64,000 bases of DNA from the NCBI GenBank assembly GCA_013373325.1, contig JABXIA010000120.1:58443-122442 (forward strand). Direction: 5' to 3'. The DNA comes from Paracoccaceae bacterium. GTDB taxonomy: Bacteria; Pseudomonadota; Alphaproteobacteria; Rhodobacterales; Rhodobacteraceae. The position numbers were made by a program, and so were the translations under genes. The notes under the pieces are model-generated. The model searched no databases and was not told where the DNA came from. It saw only the letters and a program-made list of their open reading frames with translations. The stretch's first letter is position 1; every line of letters begins with the position of its first letter. Shown here one piece after another: positions 24,179 through 32,966 of the stretch.

Positions 24179-24874
24179 CTAGTAGTTCACCTGTTCGAAG
24201 CCATAGTTGCCCTCATAGTCACGCCAATCGACGAAGACAGATCGGTGATAGATACCCGGGCAATTCTGGCCCCAACGTTCAAGTCCCACATGGGCCTCGG
24301 GCAGGGCAGTTATGGAAGATCGCTGCCATGAGAAATCGCCTTGGGTCCCGTAGGTGCCGAGGACCACGGTCGCGCTTCGGTTACAATCCCCATCGCGCCC
24401 GGACTCGTGCTGTCGTGCATACCGTACATCGAAGACGCGGATGGACCGCACGAAATTGAACTCTGGCCCGCTGATATCGATGTCCGCGCGGTCCTGAACA
24501 AGCCGCAGGGTGAAGTCTGTGGGAACGAGATTATCTACTGGCAAGGATTGGAGCGGTCGACGGCTGTCGGTCCGGTACAAGGCTTCAATTATGCGGTCAG
24601 CGTTGTTTGATTGCCGATCGCTCTCATAGGACGCGCCCATGGGACAGCGCCAGATTTGCAGCGGCGGTTCCACTGGCCAAGGCGTAATCCGCCGGATGAA
24701 CTCGGCGCGGGCTCGGGCGCAAGGGACGGAAGCGGGCCAGCCGCCAGACAGACACAAGAGGATCGCGCAATCGATCGGGTAGGTCTGCGCGCGGGCGGGT
24801 GCCGGCAGCGAAAAGCTTGTCACGGCCAAAGCGACTGCGACCGAGGGGAGGAGCTTCTTGAGTAAATGGCGCAT
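24179..24874 (-). CDS. Exported hypothetical protein controlled by the virB-type palindrome
   Basis: The 231-residue protein starts at the ATG at 24874, chosen because GGAGG lies 9 bases upstream and gives a good signal peptide (KKLLPSVAVALAVTSFSLPA). The mature part is Cys- and Trp-containing (PIDCAILLCLSGGWPASVPC, then AEFIRRITPWPVEPPLQIWR) with no recognised domain. The stretch upstream carries a near copy (24913-24926) of the palindrome of the virB operon, so the gene probably belongs to the transfer region and would be co-regulated with it. I infer a periplasmic transfer-associated role; biochemical function is unknown. Confidence 0.75.
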   Translation of the reverse strand: MRHLLKKLLPSVAVALAVTSFSLPAPARAQTYPIDCAILLCLSGGWPASVPCARARAEFIRRITPWPVEPPLQIWRCPMGASYESDRQSNNADRIIEALYRTDSRRPLQSLPVDNLVPTDFTLRLVQDRADIDISGPEFNFVRSIRVFDVRYARQHESGRDGDCNRSATVVLGTYGTQGDFSWQRSSITALPEAHVGLERWGQNCPGIYHRSVFVDWRDYEGNYGFEQVNY

Positions 24875-24912
24875 ACTGGGGGACCTCCGTGAGAGGAGTT
24901 CAGCATACATAC

Positions 24913-24926
24913 GATAATATACTATC
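24913..24926. promoter_or_regulatory. Second copy of the T4SS palindrome
   Basis: GATAATATACTATC differs by one base from the perfect palindrome at 7141-7154, and the flank CAACGCAAAATATAA resembles the flank there. It lies 39 bases upstream of the ATG at 24874. Confidence 0.55.
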
Positions 24927-25206
24927 GCAACGCAAAATATAAAACGCATAATGAAGTTTATGTTAATTATGGTGGTGAACGCCCAGATATCTGAGAGTCG
25001 TTCTTTTATTAATTTTTGGAGAGTTTCTGTCGCCGAAACTTCCAGAAAGCGACCAATTTCAACATTGGCTTTCCCGCGAAGCAGGATCGGTCAACAGGCG
25101 CTGCAATAACGCGCAATACAATGCCTCCCACATCGCCCAATAGCCCGAGCCTCCAAAAATGGCTGATCCTAGTTTATCTTGACGCATTGGGTCATAACCC
25201 ATTCTC

Positions 25207-25689
25207 GTGCCGACAAGATCAAGAGAGAGATCACAGTTGTTAGTTTCGATAGCCATATCTGTCGCACTCTTTGTCGCAACAGCCTATCTGCATTTGGTAT
25301 CCCTGCGCTTCTGCTCCGGCCACATGGCATCCATTCCGATGTGGCCGCATACGCGCGTTCTGTCTATCGTGAGTCTGTTGTTTGTCACCCATCTGTTCCA
25401 GATCGGGCTCTTCGCAGGCGGCTTCTGGATTGCGGGGGCGTGGTTCGGGATCGGTGGCTTTGAGGGACCCGATATGGCACACCCGCTCGACTATCTATAT
25501 TTCTCGGCTGTCATGTACACATCGCTCGGGATTGGCGATATCGTCCCAACCGGACATATGAGGTTTATCGCCGGTGTCGAGGCCCTCAACGGGCTCCTGC
25601 TGATTGCCTGGTCCGCATCCTTCCTGTTTGCGATGATGAACCGCCTGTGGGACTGGGAGCCTTGTGTCGAGCCCAAAGACGAGGAGTGA
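25207..25689 (+). CDS. Two-TM potassium-channel-like membrane protein
   Basis: The product of up to 160 residues has hydrophobic segments at about 11-30, 48-75 and 120-142, and a pore-loop-like stretch YLYFSAVMYTSLGIGDIVPTG between the last two. TSLGIGD sits where K+ channels have TVGYGD, and the following helix (FIAGVEALNGLLLIAWSASF) matches the inner helix of Ion_trans_2 proteins. The filter deviates from consensus, so ion selectivity is uncertain. The start is unclear: GTG at 25207 or TTG at 25237. It converges with nhaA, another cation-handling gene. Confidence 0.75.
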   Translation: MPTRSRERSQLLVSIAISVALFVATAYLHLVSLRFCSGHMASIPMWPHTRVLSIVSLLFVTHLFQIGLFAGGFWIAGAWFGIGGFEGPDMAHPLDYLYFSAVMYTSLGIGDIVPTGHMRFIAGVEALNGLLLIAWSASFLFAMMNRLWDWEPCVEPKDEE

Positions 25690-25715
25690 GGCATCCGTTC
25701 TAGGGGCTCAACCAA

Positions 25716-26858
25716 TCAGCGCATCTTGAACGCAATGATGCCGAGCAATGCGGCGAAAGCTGAACTGCTCACAACGGCGAGTTTTGCCGTTGCGGCGATC
25801 GGAGTTGCATCGAATGCCGCACCGACGATGAACAAGCTCATGGTGAAACCGACGCCAGCCAGCAGTGAGACCCTAATGACGTCCCGCATCGAGGTGCCGG
25901 GCGGGAGTGTTCCGATGCCGAGGCGAAGCGCCAGAAGTGTTCCGCCGAGAATTCCCAAAGGCTTACCGACAATCAAAGCAATCGCAATGCCGATTGCGAC
26001 AGACCATGCCTGTGGGTCAGCAGGAGCAAAATCCATCATGACGCCGCCGTTGAAGAATGTGAAGATTGGCACAACAAAGAGCAGAGCAACTGGCGAAACG
26101 CGCCGCTCGGCGCGCGCTGTCGCTCTTGGCGGAAACGACGACAGCGGCAATGAAAACCCGACAATTGCCCCTGCAATGGCTCCTTCGAGACCGGTCAGTA
26201 TAAGTCCTGCCCAGAGAACGCAGCCGAAGGCGAGGTAAGGCAAGAGAGATGCCCTTCGGGTTCGATTGAGCAGAAATAGACCTGCTAAGCCGCCAACCAC
26301 CACCCAAAGCGGCCAAAACTGATCGAACGCTCCGTAGAACAATGCGATGACAATTACTGCGCCAAGGTCGTCGAAAATCGCTGCGGCTGTGGCAAAGGCG
26401 ATGACCGCAGGGTCAACCCGGCCCGAAAACAGCGAGAGGACGCCAAGGACCAAGACGATGTCTGTCGCAATCGGGATTGCCCAGCCACGCAGGGCGACGG
26501 CATCTCCGGCATTGAGCCCGAAGTAGATCGCTGCCGGCACAATCATGCCCCCAAGCGCCGCACTTGCCGGAAGCATGGCCGCACCGGGTTCGGTCAGCGC
26601 CCCACGGGTCAGCTCAAGATTTGTGTGAAGACCGATGAGAAAGAAGAAGACCGTCAGAAGGCCCTGATTGATCCACTCGATCAGAGGGGCTTCGATTGCC
26701 CAGTCGCCCGCCCCAACCCGCAGAGGCAGGTGATGCACAATCGCGTAGATGTCCGCCAGCGGCGAGTTCGCGGCCACTATACCCAGAGCAAGACCGACGA
26801 GCATGGCGAACCCCGCGCGCCGCCCGTCGCGAACCGATTGCGTGGCAACATCCGTCAA
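25716..26858 (-). CDS. nhaA: NhaA Na+/H+ antiporter
   Basis: The 380-residue antiporter exchanges Na+ for H+ across the inner membrane. NhaA signatures are present: NQGLLTVFFFLIGLHTNLEL, WAIPIATDIVLVLGVLSLF, and the essential paired Asp in AAAIFDDLGAVIVIALFYG. Length is typical. Its start overlaps the end of the APC permease gene (26855-26858), so both belong to one minus-strand unit that begins at 29266. Second copies of nhaA are common on plasmids of marine bacteria; a role in pH/Na+ homeostasis is expected. Confidence 0.95.
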   Translation of the reverse strand: MTDVATQSVRDGRRAGFAMLVGLALGIVAANSPLADIYAIVHHLPLRVGAGDWAIEAPLIEWINQGLLTVFFFLIGLHTNLELTRGALTEPGAAMLPASAALGGMIVPAAIYFGLNAGDAVALRGWAIPIATDIVLVLGVLSLFSGRVDPAVIAFATAAAIFDDLGAVIVIALFYGAFDQFWPLWVVVGGLAGLFLLNRTRRASLLPYLAFGCVLWAGLILTGLEGAIAGAIVGFSLPLSSFPPRATARAERRVSPVALLFVVPIFTFFNGGVMMDFAPADPQAWSVAIGIAIALIVGKPLGILGGTLLALRLGIGTLPPGTSMRDVIRVSLLAGVGFTMSLFIVGAAFDATPIAATAKLAVVSSSAFAALLGIIAFKMR

Positions 26859-28189
26859 CTGTGGGCGGGCTCATCTTGCGGCGCCAGCCAGCGCGACAGG
26901 TAGGCGCGTTCGAACAGAAAGACTCCCGCGATCGTAAGGGCCGCGTAGGCGACAATCGCGGGATCGCTTTGTAATTTCATGGCAGTGAACGCGACCAGAA
27001 CGATCGCATCAAACCCGAGTGCTGCAAGAATGATGACACCCGAGGCACCGATCTCTGCCCTGCGGTAGCGCCAGACACCCCAATGCACGGCCATATCCAT
27101 CATCAGATAGAAGAACGCACCCAACGACGCGATGCGGCTCAGATCGAAAAACACAGCAAGGAAGGATGCGATCACCACGGTGTAAACCAGCGTATGCCGC
27201 TGGATCGGACCGGACATGCCGAAGTGACTATGCGGGATCATCTTCATATCCGTCAGCATCGCAAGCATCCGCGAGACCGCAAAGACACTCGCCAGCACGG
27301 CAGACGCCGTGGCGACGACGGCCAGCAGGACCGTCAGCAGGAAGCCTACCTGCCCCAATGCCGGTTCCGCCGCCTCGGCCAGCGAATAGTCCTTGGCGGC
27401 AATGATCTCGTCTATGGTCAGGCTGGACCCGACACCGAAGGCCACGAGCAGATAGACGACGACGCACAGCGCAATCGAAATCATGATCGCGCGCCCCACG
27501 TTGCGGTTGGGATCGGTGATCTCGGCGCCGCTGTTGGTGATCGTCGTGAACCCCTTGAACGCAAGAATGGCAAGCGCGACCGAGGCGACGAAACCCATCG
27601 GGCCGAAATCCACAGCGTCCCGCGACGCGGCTGCAAATTCAAACCCGCTCGACCACAGGGCCGCGATCCCGAAGAGCGCGATGCCCCCGATCTTGATTGC
27701 GGCCATGACCATCGAGAACAGCCCAATTGACCGGTTGCCCGCGATGTTTACGACGAAGGCGAAAAGGATTACCCCAACGGCCAGGATGGGCACCAGCGGC
27801 CCGCCCTCGATATCGAACGGACGCAAAAGATAGGTGGCAAAGGTCCTTGCGACGAGGCTTTCCGCGATCACCATGCTGAGCGCCATTAGAAGCGCCGCCC
27901 CAGCCGCAACTGCCCCCGGTCCGTAGCATTTTTGCAGGATCATCCCGATCCCCCCTGCCGAGGGCCAGGCGTTGGACATCTTGATGTAGCTGTAGGAACT
28001 GAACCCGGTGACGATCGCGCCGATGATGAACGCAATGGGAAAGAACGGCCCGGCCAGTTCGGCGATCTGCCCGGTCAGAGCAAAGATCCCTGCCCCGATC
28101 ATCACGCCCGTGCCCATGGCAACCGCGCCGCCCAAAGTAATGGAGTTCTTCTTGTAGCCGTCGCCGCCGTGGTCGTGCTCATGGTTCAT
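26855..28189 (-). CDS. APC-family amino acid permease
   Basis: The 444-residue transporter has about 12 hydrophobic segments and the APC TM1 motif GTGVMIGAGIFALTGQIAEL (GAGIF helix break). A His-rich cytoplasmic N-terminus (MNHEHDHGGDGYKKN) precedes it. Substrate is not predictable from sequence. It overlaps nhaA downstream by 4 bases and follows the saccharopine-dehydrogenase-like gene by 24 bases, suggesting one operon. Confidence 0.88.
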   Translation of the reverse strand: MNHEHDHGGDGYKKNSITLGGAVAMGTGVMIGAGIFALTGQIAELAGPFFPIAFIIGAIVTGFSSYSYIKMSNAWPSAGGIGMILQKCYGPGAVAAGAALLMALSMVIAESLVARTFATYLLRPFDIEGGPLVPILAVGVILFAFVVNIAGNRSIGLFSMVMAAIKIGGIALFGIAALWSSGFEFAAASRDAVDFGPMGFVASVALAILAFKGFTTITNSGAEITDPNRNVGRAIMISIALCVVVYLLVAFGVGSSLTIDEIIAAKDYSLAEAAEPALGQVGFLLTVLLAVVATASAVLASVFAVSRMLAMLTDMKMIPHSHFGMSGPIQRHTLVYTVVIASFLAVFFDLSRIASLGAFFYLMMDMAVHWGVWRYRRAEIGASGVIILAALGFDAIVLVAFTAMKLQSDPAIVAYAALTIAGVFLFERAYLSRWLAPQDEPAHS

Positions 28190-28213
28190 GATTTGCCCCG
28201 TCTTTCCTGTTTC

Positions 28214-29266
28214 TTAGTTCGGCCTTTGCCAAGCGTTTGTGTGTATGGCCACTCCGCCTGCTAAGTGGCGACGCAAACCGCTCAGCGCCTGCTCCAGATC
28301 AAGGTGATCAACAATGGAATTGGCCCCTGCGTGTCGTGCATCGCTGGACCGCATTGCCTCAAGTGTCACCAATATCATCGCAGCCGTCAAATCAGCCTGA
28401 TCGCCACCTTCGAACAGGTTCGCGGCGATCTCTTTGCCTTCGCAATCGAACGCAACCGCCGCAATCCGTGTTCGTAATTGCCCGAATTGCGGCAGCCACT
28501 GTGAAAGCTTTGTCATTTGCCGGGGATGCTCTGACATCCAACGTCCGAGCCTAAGCCGTTGTGCCACTGCAAACAGGCGTGTGACAAATGGCGGATCGAC
28601 GGCCAGGTAATGGTGAACACGGAGTTCGAGTCCGCCAGGATGAATACCCTCATCGGGAAACGCCACATCGAGCGCCAGTCTCGGCGCCTCGTTCTGTGCG
28701 AAACTGAACCTCCAGGGGTGCGTGCCTGGAAACACAGACCGGCCCGTCACCGGATCGTCATAAGGCTGTCCAAGCGTCCGAAAGAACCACTCGGCCGCCG
28801 CCTGTCCATAGTGACGGCCCATACCAAGCTCGACTCCGATACGCAGCGTCTCTACCCGTTTGTCGCTTGCCAGAGCTGCCGCCATCAATGTGCTGAGACC
28901 CGGAGCAGTTCCAACACCCGTCACAAGACACCCGTTTGTCCCGTCCGCCGCCCGGATCAGGGCGTGGACATAGCTCGGCGTCGCCGATGTATCGAGCACC
29001 GTACCGCCTCTTGCGAGAATTTCAGCGACCAGCCCCGGCGGTGTCGCTTCGGTCAGATTTACGACCATGGCGTCGTCGGGAAGTGAATGGGCCGCGTCGG
29101 GGCGCGCCACGTCGAGGGCTGTGTAAACCACGTTTTCATGCGCCGTTTCAACCGCACGGTTTCGCCTGGAAACCGCCCAAACCTTCCATTCCTGATGGTC
29201 GGAAAGGAGGCGAACAAGCCGCGACCCGACATCACCGGATCCTCCGAGGATCACCAGATTGCTCAC
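28214..29266 (-). CDS. Saccharopine-dehydrogenase-like NAD(P)-binding protein
   Basis: The protein of about 350 residues has an N-terminal Rossmann motif, NLVILGGSGDVGSRLVRLLS, then VVNLTEATPPGLVAEILARG and TGVGTAPGLSTLMAAAL, as in the saccharopine dehydrogenase NADP-binding family. The GTG at 29266 places the Rossmann strand at the N-terminus (AGAGG 9 bases upstream); an upstream GTG or ATG would add up to 13 residues. The substrate is unknown; many relatives are uncharacterised membrane-associated reductases. It heads the unit with the APC permease and NhaA. Confidence 0.8.
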   Translation of the reverse strand: MSNLVILGGSGDVGSRLVRLLSDHQEWKVWAVSRRNRAVETAHENVVYTALDVARPDAAHSLPDDAMVVNLTEATPPGLVAEILARGGTVLDTSATPSYVHALIRAADGTNGCLVTGVGTAPGLSTLMAAALASDKRVETLRIGVELGMGRHYGQAAAEWFFRTLGQPYDDPVTGRSVFPGTHPWRFSFAQNEAPRLALDVAFPDEGIHPGGLELRVHHYLAVDPPFVTRLFAVAQRLRLGRWMSEHPRQMTKLSQWLPQFGQLRTRIAAVAFDCEGKEIAANLFEGGDQADLTAAMILVTLEAMRSSDARHAGANSIVDHLDLEQALSGLRRHLAGGVAIHTNAWQRPN

Positions 29267-29446
29267 TCCGTTCACCCTCTTGGTCTCGGCGCTTCTAAAT
29301 CGCAAATCCGTCTTGCATTTCCGATATCAAACTCAATCTTCGATCAATTCGCAGGCGAGCGCTCGATCGTCGGCAAAAACTGACGCCGCTCCGGTTTCCC
29401 GATAGCCAGCTTGCGCTCTGCAAAAAACGGAACAGAACGCTTGCGT

Positions 29447-30097
29447 TCATTGCGCGGCAACTTCCCGGAATCGAGGCAGAAACGCCGGAACATTCTCTGC
29501 ATATCTCTCCCATGCCTCGCCAAACCGGGCCCGACTGTCGGCCTCCTCGCTCTTGGCAAGTCGCGCATACATCCAGACCAGAACCGGGAACATTGCAAGC
29601 GTGAGGATTGTCGGCCATTGCACGAGGAACCCTGCCATGATGAGAGCGAACCCCACATATTGCGGATGCCGTATCCGGGCGTAGGGACCCGTGACCGCCA
29701 GTCGCCCGGCCCGCTGTGCTGCCCAGAGATGGTGCCAGGCCACCGAGATCAGCCAGAAGCCCCCACCGATGAATGCAAAGCTGAGGAAATGGAACGGCCC
29801 GAAATGCGGGTTCGCTTCCCAGCCGAACATCATTTCCAGAAGGTGCCCGCTGTCATGGGCGAACCAGTCAATCCCCGGCCAGTTGGATTGGAGCCAACCC
29901 GACAGGAAAAAGATCGTCAGCGGAAACCCGTACATCTCGACAAAAAGTGCCACGATGAAAGCACTGAATGCGCCGAAGCTGCGCCAGTCACGCGATGTCT
30001 GTGGCTTGAAGAAACTGAACGCGAACAGAATGAAGACCGCCGAATTGATGAACACGAGCAGCCAAAGCCCGTATGACGATCCCGGGTCGCTCGTCAT
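29447..30097 (-). CDS. Isoprenylcysteine-carboxyl-methyltransferase-like membrane protein
   Basis: The 216-residue protein has five or six membrane helices and the C-terminal PEMT/ICMT signature: GPYARIRHPQYVGFALIMAG, then the acidic motif EEADSRARFGEAWERYAENV and PAFLPR. Proteins of this group use S-adenosylmethionine to methylate lipids or membrane substrates. The substrate here is unknown. It overlaps the DUF2933 gene upstream by 4 bases (translational coupling), a common pair in metal- and stress-related clusters. It may modify membrane lipids, in line with the other lipid genes nearby. Confidence 0.88.
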   Translation of the reverse strand: MTSDPGSSYGLWLLVFINSAVFILFAFSFFKPQTSRDWRSFGAFSAFIVALFVEMYGFPLTIFFLSGWLQSNWPGIDWFAHDSGHLLEMMFGWEANPHFGPFHFLSFAFIGGGFWLISVAWHHLWAAQRAGRLAVTGPYARIRHPQYVGFALIMAGFLVQWPTILTLAMFPVLVWMYARLAKSEEADSRARFGEAWERYAENVPAFLPRFREVAAQ

Positions 30098-30360
30098 TTG
30101 TCATCACCCGATCCGCGGCCGCCATGTCCGCCGTGGCCACCATGACCGCCATGCATGAAGAAATGCATGCCAACACAAAGCAGCAAAGGGAGCCAGATCA
30201 GCAACCCGCTGCCCAGAATGTGCACCCGATGCTCGTAACCCAGCAGTAGTCCACCAAGGATGAGCGCAAAGATCAGGTAGATGCCCGCGCGTGATTTCCA
30301 GAACGAGGGCGGCCTCGGCGGATTGTCATTATCCAAATGTTTTTCGTGATGTCTTGTCAT
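30094..30360 (-). CDS. DUF2933 small membrane protein
   Basis: The 88-residue protein has a soluble N-terminus, two membrane helices (AGIYLIFALILGGLLLGYEH and ILGSGLLIWLPLLLCVGMHF) and a His/Gly-rich tail (MHGGHGGHGGHGGRGSGDDK) that could bind metal. It is characteristic of DUF2933, often found in heavy-metal resistance regions. It is co-translated with the methyltransferase gene. Function is unknown. No TGTAAY-N16-CGTC element was found upstream; it lies 108 bases after the phosphoketolase gene on the same strand and could be reached by read-through. Confidence 0.85.
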   Translation of the reverse strand: MTRHHEKHLDNDNPPRPPSFWKSRAGIYLIFALILGGLLLGYEHRVHILGSGLLIWLPLLLCVGMHFFMHGGHGGHGGHGGRGSGDDK

Positions 30361-30467
30361 AACACATTCCCGTAGTCAGTTGTGGATCGAGGGGACATGA
30401 AACCAGCCCCCACGCGTCGGAGCCATTCGCGCAGTTTCTGCAAGGTTATGGCCAGTCTTTTTTCGCG

Positions 30468-32948
30468 TCATACGTCATGTCCCTTGAAAAGAACTCCTGC
30501 GGGCGCGCGACGTCCCTGAACCGCATCGAATTCGGCTTCTGTCAGAAAATCAAGCGCCCGCCGCCCCGTGACATCCGCCGCAGCCGCAAGAACATGCGCC
30601 CAGCTTGATCGGTTGGCGAACAGCATCCCGTTGGTATCGAGTGTACCGCCGCGACCGCAAAACCCGAGGAATTTCGACTTCCGCAATCCGGTATCAAGGC
30701 GGCGGAGGAGACCGCAGAGCGGCTCCGGCCTGGTATGCGCGACAAAAACCCGGGCGCCTGCCGTTTCGGGAAAGAATATTTCGAGCGTCGCGTCGGAGGC
30801 GGTCATCTTCGCCTCATGATCGTCGCGGGGGCTGCGGAACCGTCCCGGCTCGACCATCACGATGACACGGTGCCGCACGCTCTTTTCTTTCAGGCGATCC
30901 GACGCCGTGAGAGTTTCGGCCAGTTGGTAAGCGCCAATGGCGACCAAGATCAATTCCGGGTCATCGCCACCGACATCGCGCAGGCAGACCGCGCCGTCGG
31001 CCAGCGCCCGTTGCGCCAGTTCGGGAGATAGCACGTCTGGAACTTCGCGCTTGGGAACCACCATCGTCCAGATCGCCCCGTGTGATCGAAAGACATCCCG
31101 CAGGCATGCGACGGCACTGTTCCAGTCCACAGGAAACACGACGCGAGAGAGATCGGACATCTCCGCCCACATCGTTTCGGCGGCGGTCGTGTCCTGATGC
31201 GACAGCTCGTTCTTGCCATTTTCCCACGTATGCGAGGTGAGGACAACCGGCAGGCCAAGCCAATAGGGTTGGCGACCTGCGGCGATCAATTGCCGCGTGA
31301 AGATCAAATCCTGGCGCAAAGCGCCAAGCATTTTCGTGGCGAAGGCTTCGTAGGAGACTGCCAGATTGAGACCGCTCTTGTTTCCCAGAACGGCGCATAT
31401 GACGGCTTCTTCGTTAAGGGCTGTTATCACGCCACCGGTCTCGGATTCCGGCATCCCGGGCTCGGGGGCGGTCACACGATGCTTCAGCAGATCTAGGGTC
31501 GCGTTCATCCTGTTGCTGCGCATTTCATCAGGGTTGCCGACGCGGGCGCGCAGGCCGGGATTGGCGAGGACAAGCGCTTCGAAGTATTGGTCGAGACCTT
31601 CCATCGGCGAGACGTTTCTGCGACCCTCAGAGGCGTGCCACGGCGGTTCGGGCAGGCTGGGCGTCACCGCCGGGCGCGAGATCAGGGGATGGGCCCGCTC
31701 CTTGGGACGTCCCGAGGCGTCATGGTTGTTGAGCGCAAGCACCGCATCCGACAGGTCTTTTGGCGGCACCCAGAGGTTCGCGGCACCTTCGTTGAAGTCA
31801 CGGCGGGCGGCCGCGTCGGTTCGCGGATTGCCCTCGAGCGGCAGGTTATGCGCACGGTTCGTGCCGGCGCCGGGAAATCCGAAACCTTTGACCGTCTCCG
31901 CGATGCCGTAGTGTAGACGGATCGCAGGTGCTTCGTCCTTTTCCCGAACGGCCAGGGCATCGGCGGCGAGACGTTCCTCGATCTCAAAGATCGCCCAAGC
32001 GAAGGCTGCCGGATCGCGCCCGTCCAGATCGATCGGATCGAAACCGTTCAGCCGCAGGTGCCGACGGAACCAGTCCACGCCGCCGGATTGCGCCATTGTC
32101 GTGCGCTGGTCGATCCGTCGACCGTTCGCGATCATGATCGGGGCGACCGGCCCGGTGTCTTTCGAACGCCACCAGCGCGGTGCCCAGTCGCTTCCGCGCT
32201 GTTCTTCGAAAGCACCGTCACTCATGAACGCCACAAGATGTTCACCGGGCTGAGGCATGTGCCCGTAGAGCAGTCCGGCAAAGCCGAGATAGCCGCCTTC
32301 GATGAGACCGCCGGCGGTATGCGCGTTCACATGGCTGCCGAGCGCAGATGCGGGGCGTCCCTCGGCGGTGATCTCGTAGGAATAGAAATCCCGAACGAAG
32401 CGCGTCAGGCCGGGATCGGAAAACGAGTATCGGTTCTCCTGTTCGGACGACATGTTGTTGACGATGAGGTTCACCGCGTCGATCGCGGCAACGCAATGCC
32501 CCTGTCCCATCAGCCAGGATCGTGTCATGCCGCCAAGCGCGTTTGCAGCCAGATAGCCGACATAGGCTGGAACCATGTTGAGCGACCCGCCGGTATGACC
32601 ATCGGGACCGGCTTTGAAATCCTCGGCGTCAAGCGGTGTCCCGTCCGTGCGCACGTTTCGCGCATAGGTCATATGCACCACGAGCCACATTGCCGCCTTC
32701 GTGATGCGATCTGCTGCGGCGAGGATACGCCAGGCTTCGGCCCTGTCGCGCACTCGCCCGCGACGCTCGAGAATATCGACCATGTCGTGGACCCGCACCT
32801 GTGTCAGGTCGTCATGGGCCGCAAGACCCGCGCCAAGCACCCAATCCGCAAAGGCCGGTTCGTTGCCACGATAGAGAGCGGCCCGATCCCTTGTCCGCAC
32901 TTGCCCGGCGGCCGGCGTCTCCAAGTGCCTGTTGTGGTTTTCGGACAT
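30468..32948 (-). CDS. xfp: Phosphoketolase family protein (XFP-like, divergent)
   Basis: The 826-residue thiamine-diphosphate enzyme of the xylulose-5-P/fructose-6-P phosphoketolase family would cleave sugar phosphates to acetyl-phosphate and an aldose phosphate. Family features include KAGPDGHTGGSLNMVPAYVG, the substrate-site HTAGGLIEGGYLGFA and a TPP-site stretch MSDGAFEEQRGSDW, then LALNNHDASGRPKERAHPLI and SHQDTTAAETMW. Around the TPP site it differs from standard enzymes, which have GDGEAETG, so substrate preference may differ. It is 18 bases after the PRPP-synthetase-like gene and is last of that operon. Acetyl-phosphate would give ATP without respiration. Confidence 0.88.
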   Translation of the reverse strand: MSENHNRHLETPAAGQVRTRDRAALYRGNEPAFADWVLGAGLAAHDDLTQVRVHDMVDILERRGRVRDRAEAWRILAAADRITKAAMWLVVHMTYARNVRTDGTPLDAEDFKAGPDGHTGGSLNMVPAYVGYLAANALGGMTRSWLMGQGHCVAAIDAVNLIVNNMSSEQENRYSFSDPGLTRFVRDFYSYEITAEGRPASALGSHVNAHTAGGLIEGGYLGFAGLLYGHMPQPGEHLVAFMSDGAFEEQRGSDWAPRWWRSKDTGPVAPIMIANGRRIDQRTTMAQSGGVDWFRRHLRLNGFDPIDLDGRDPAAFAWAIFEIEERLAADALAVREKDEAPAIRLHYGIAETVKGFGFPGAGTNRAHNLPLEGNPRTDAAARRDFNEGAANLWVPPKDLSDAVLALNNHDASGRPKERAHPLISRPAVTPSLPEPPWHASEGRRNVSPMEGLDQYFEALVLANPGLRARVGNPDEMRSNRMNATLDLLKHRVTAPEPGMPESETGGVITALNEEAVICAVLGNKSGLNLAVSYEAFATKMLGALRQDLIFTRQLIAAGRQPYWLGLPVVLTSHTWENGKNELSHQDTTAAETMWAEMSDLSRVVFPVDWNSAVACLRDVFRSHGAIWTMVVPKREVPDVLSPELAQRALADGAVCLRDVGGDDPELILVAIGAYQLAETLTASDRLKEKSVRHRVIVMVEPGRFRSPRDDHEAKMTASDATLEIFFPETAGARVFVAHTRPEPLCGLLRRLDTGLRKSKFLGFCGRGGTLDTNGMLFANRSSWAHVLAAAADVTGRRALDFLTEAEFDAVQGRRAPAGVLFKGHDV

Positions 32949-32966
32949 CCTGATTTCCCTGCTTCT

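Noticed and set aside
29116-29141. TGTAAA-N16-CGTT
   Set aside because: Inside the saccharopine-dehydrogenase-like gene, on the opposite strand, with mismatches in both boxes.
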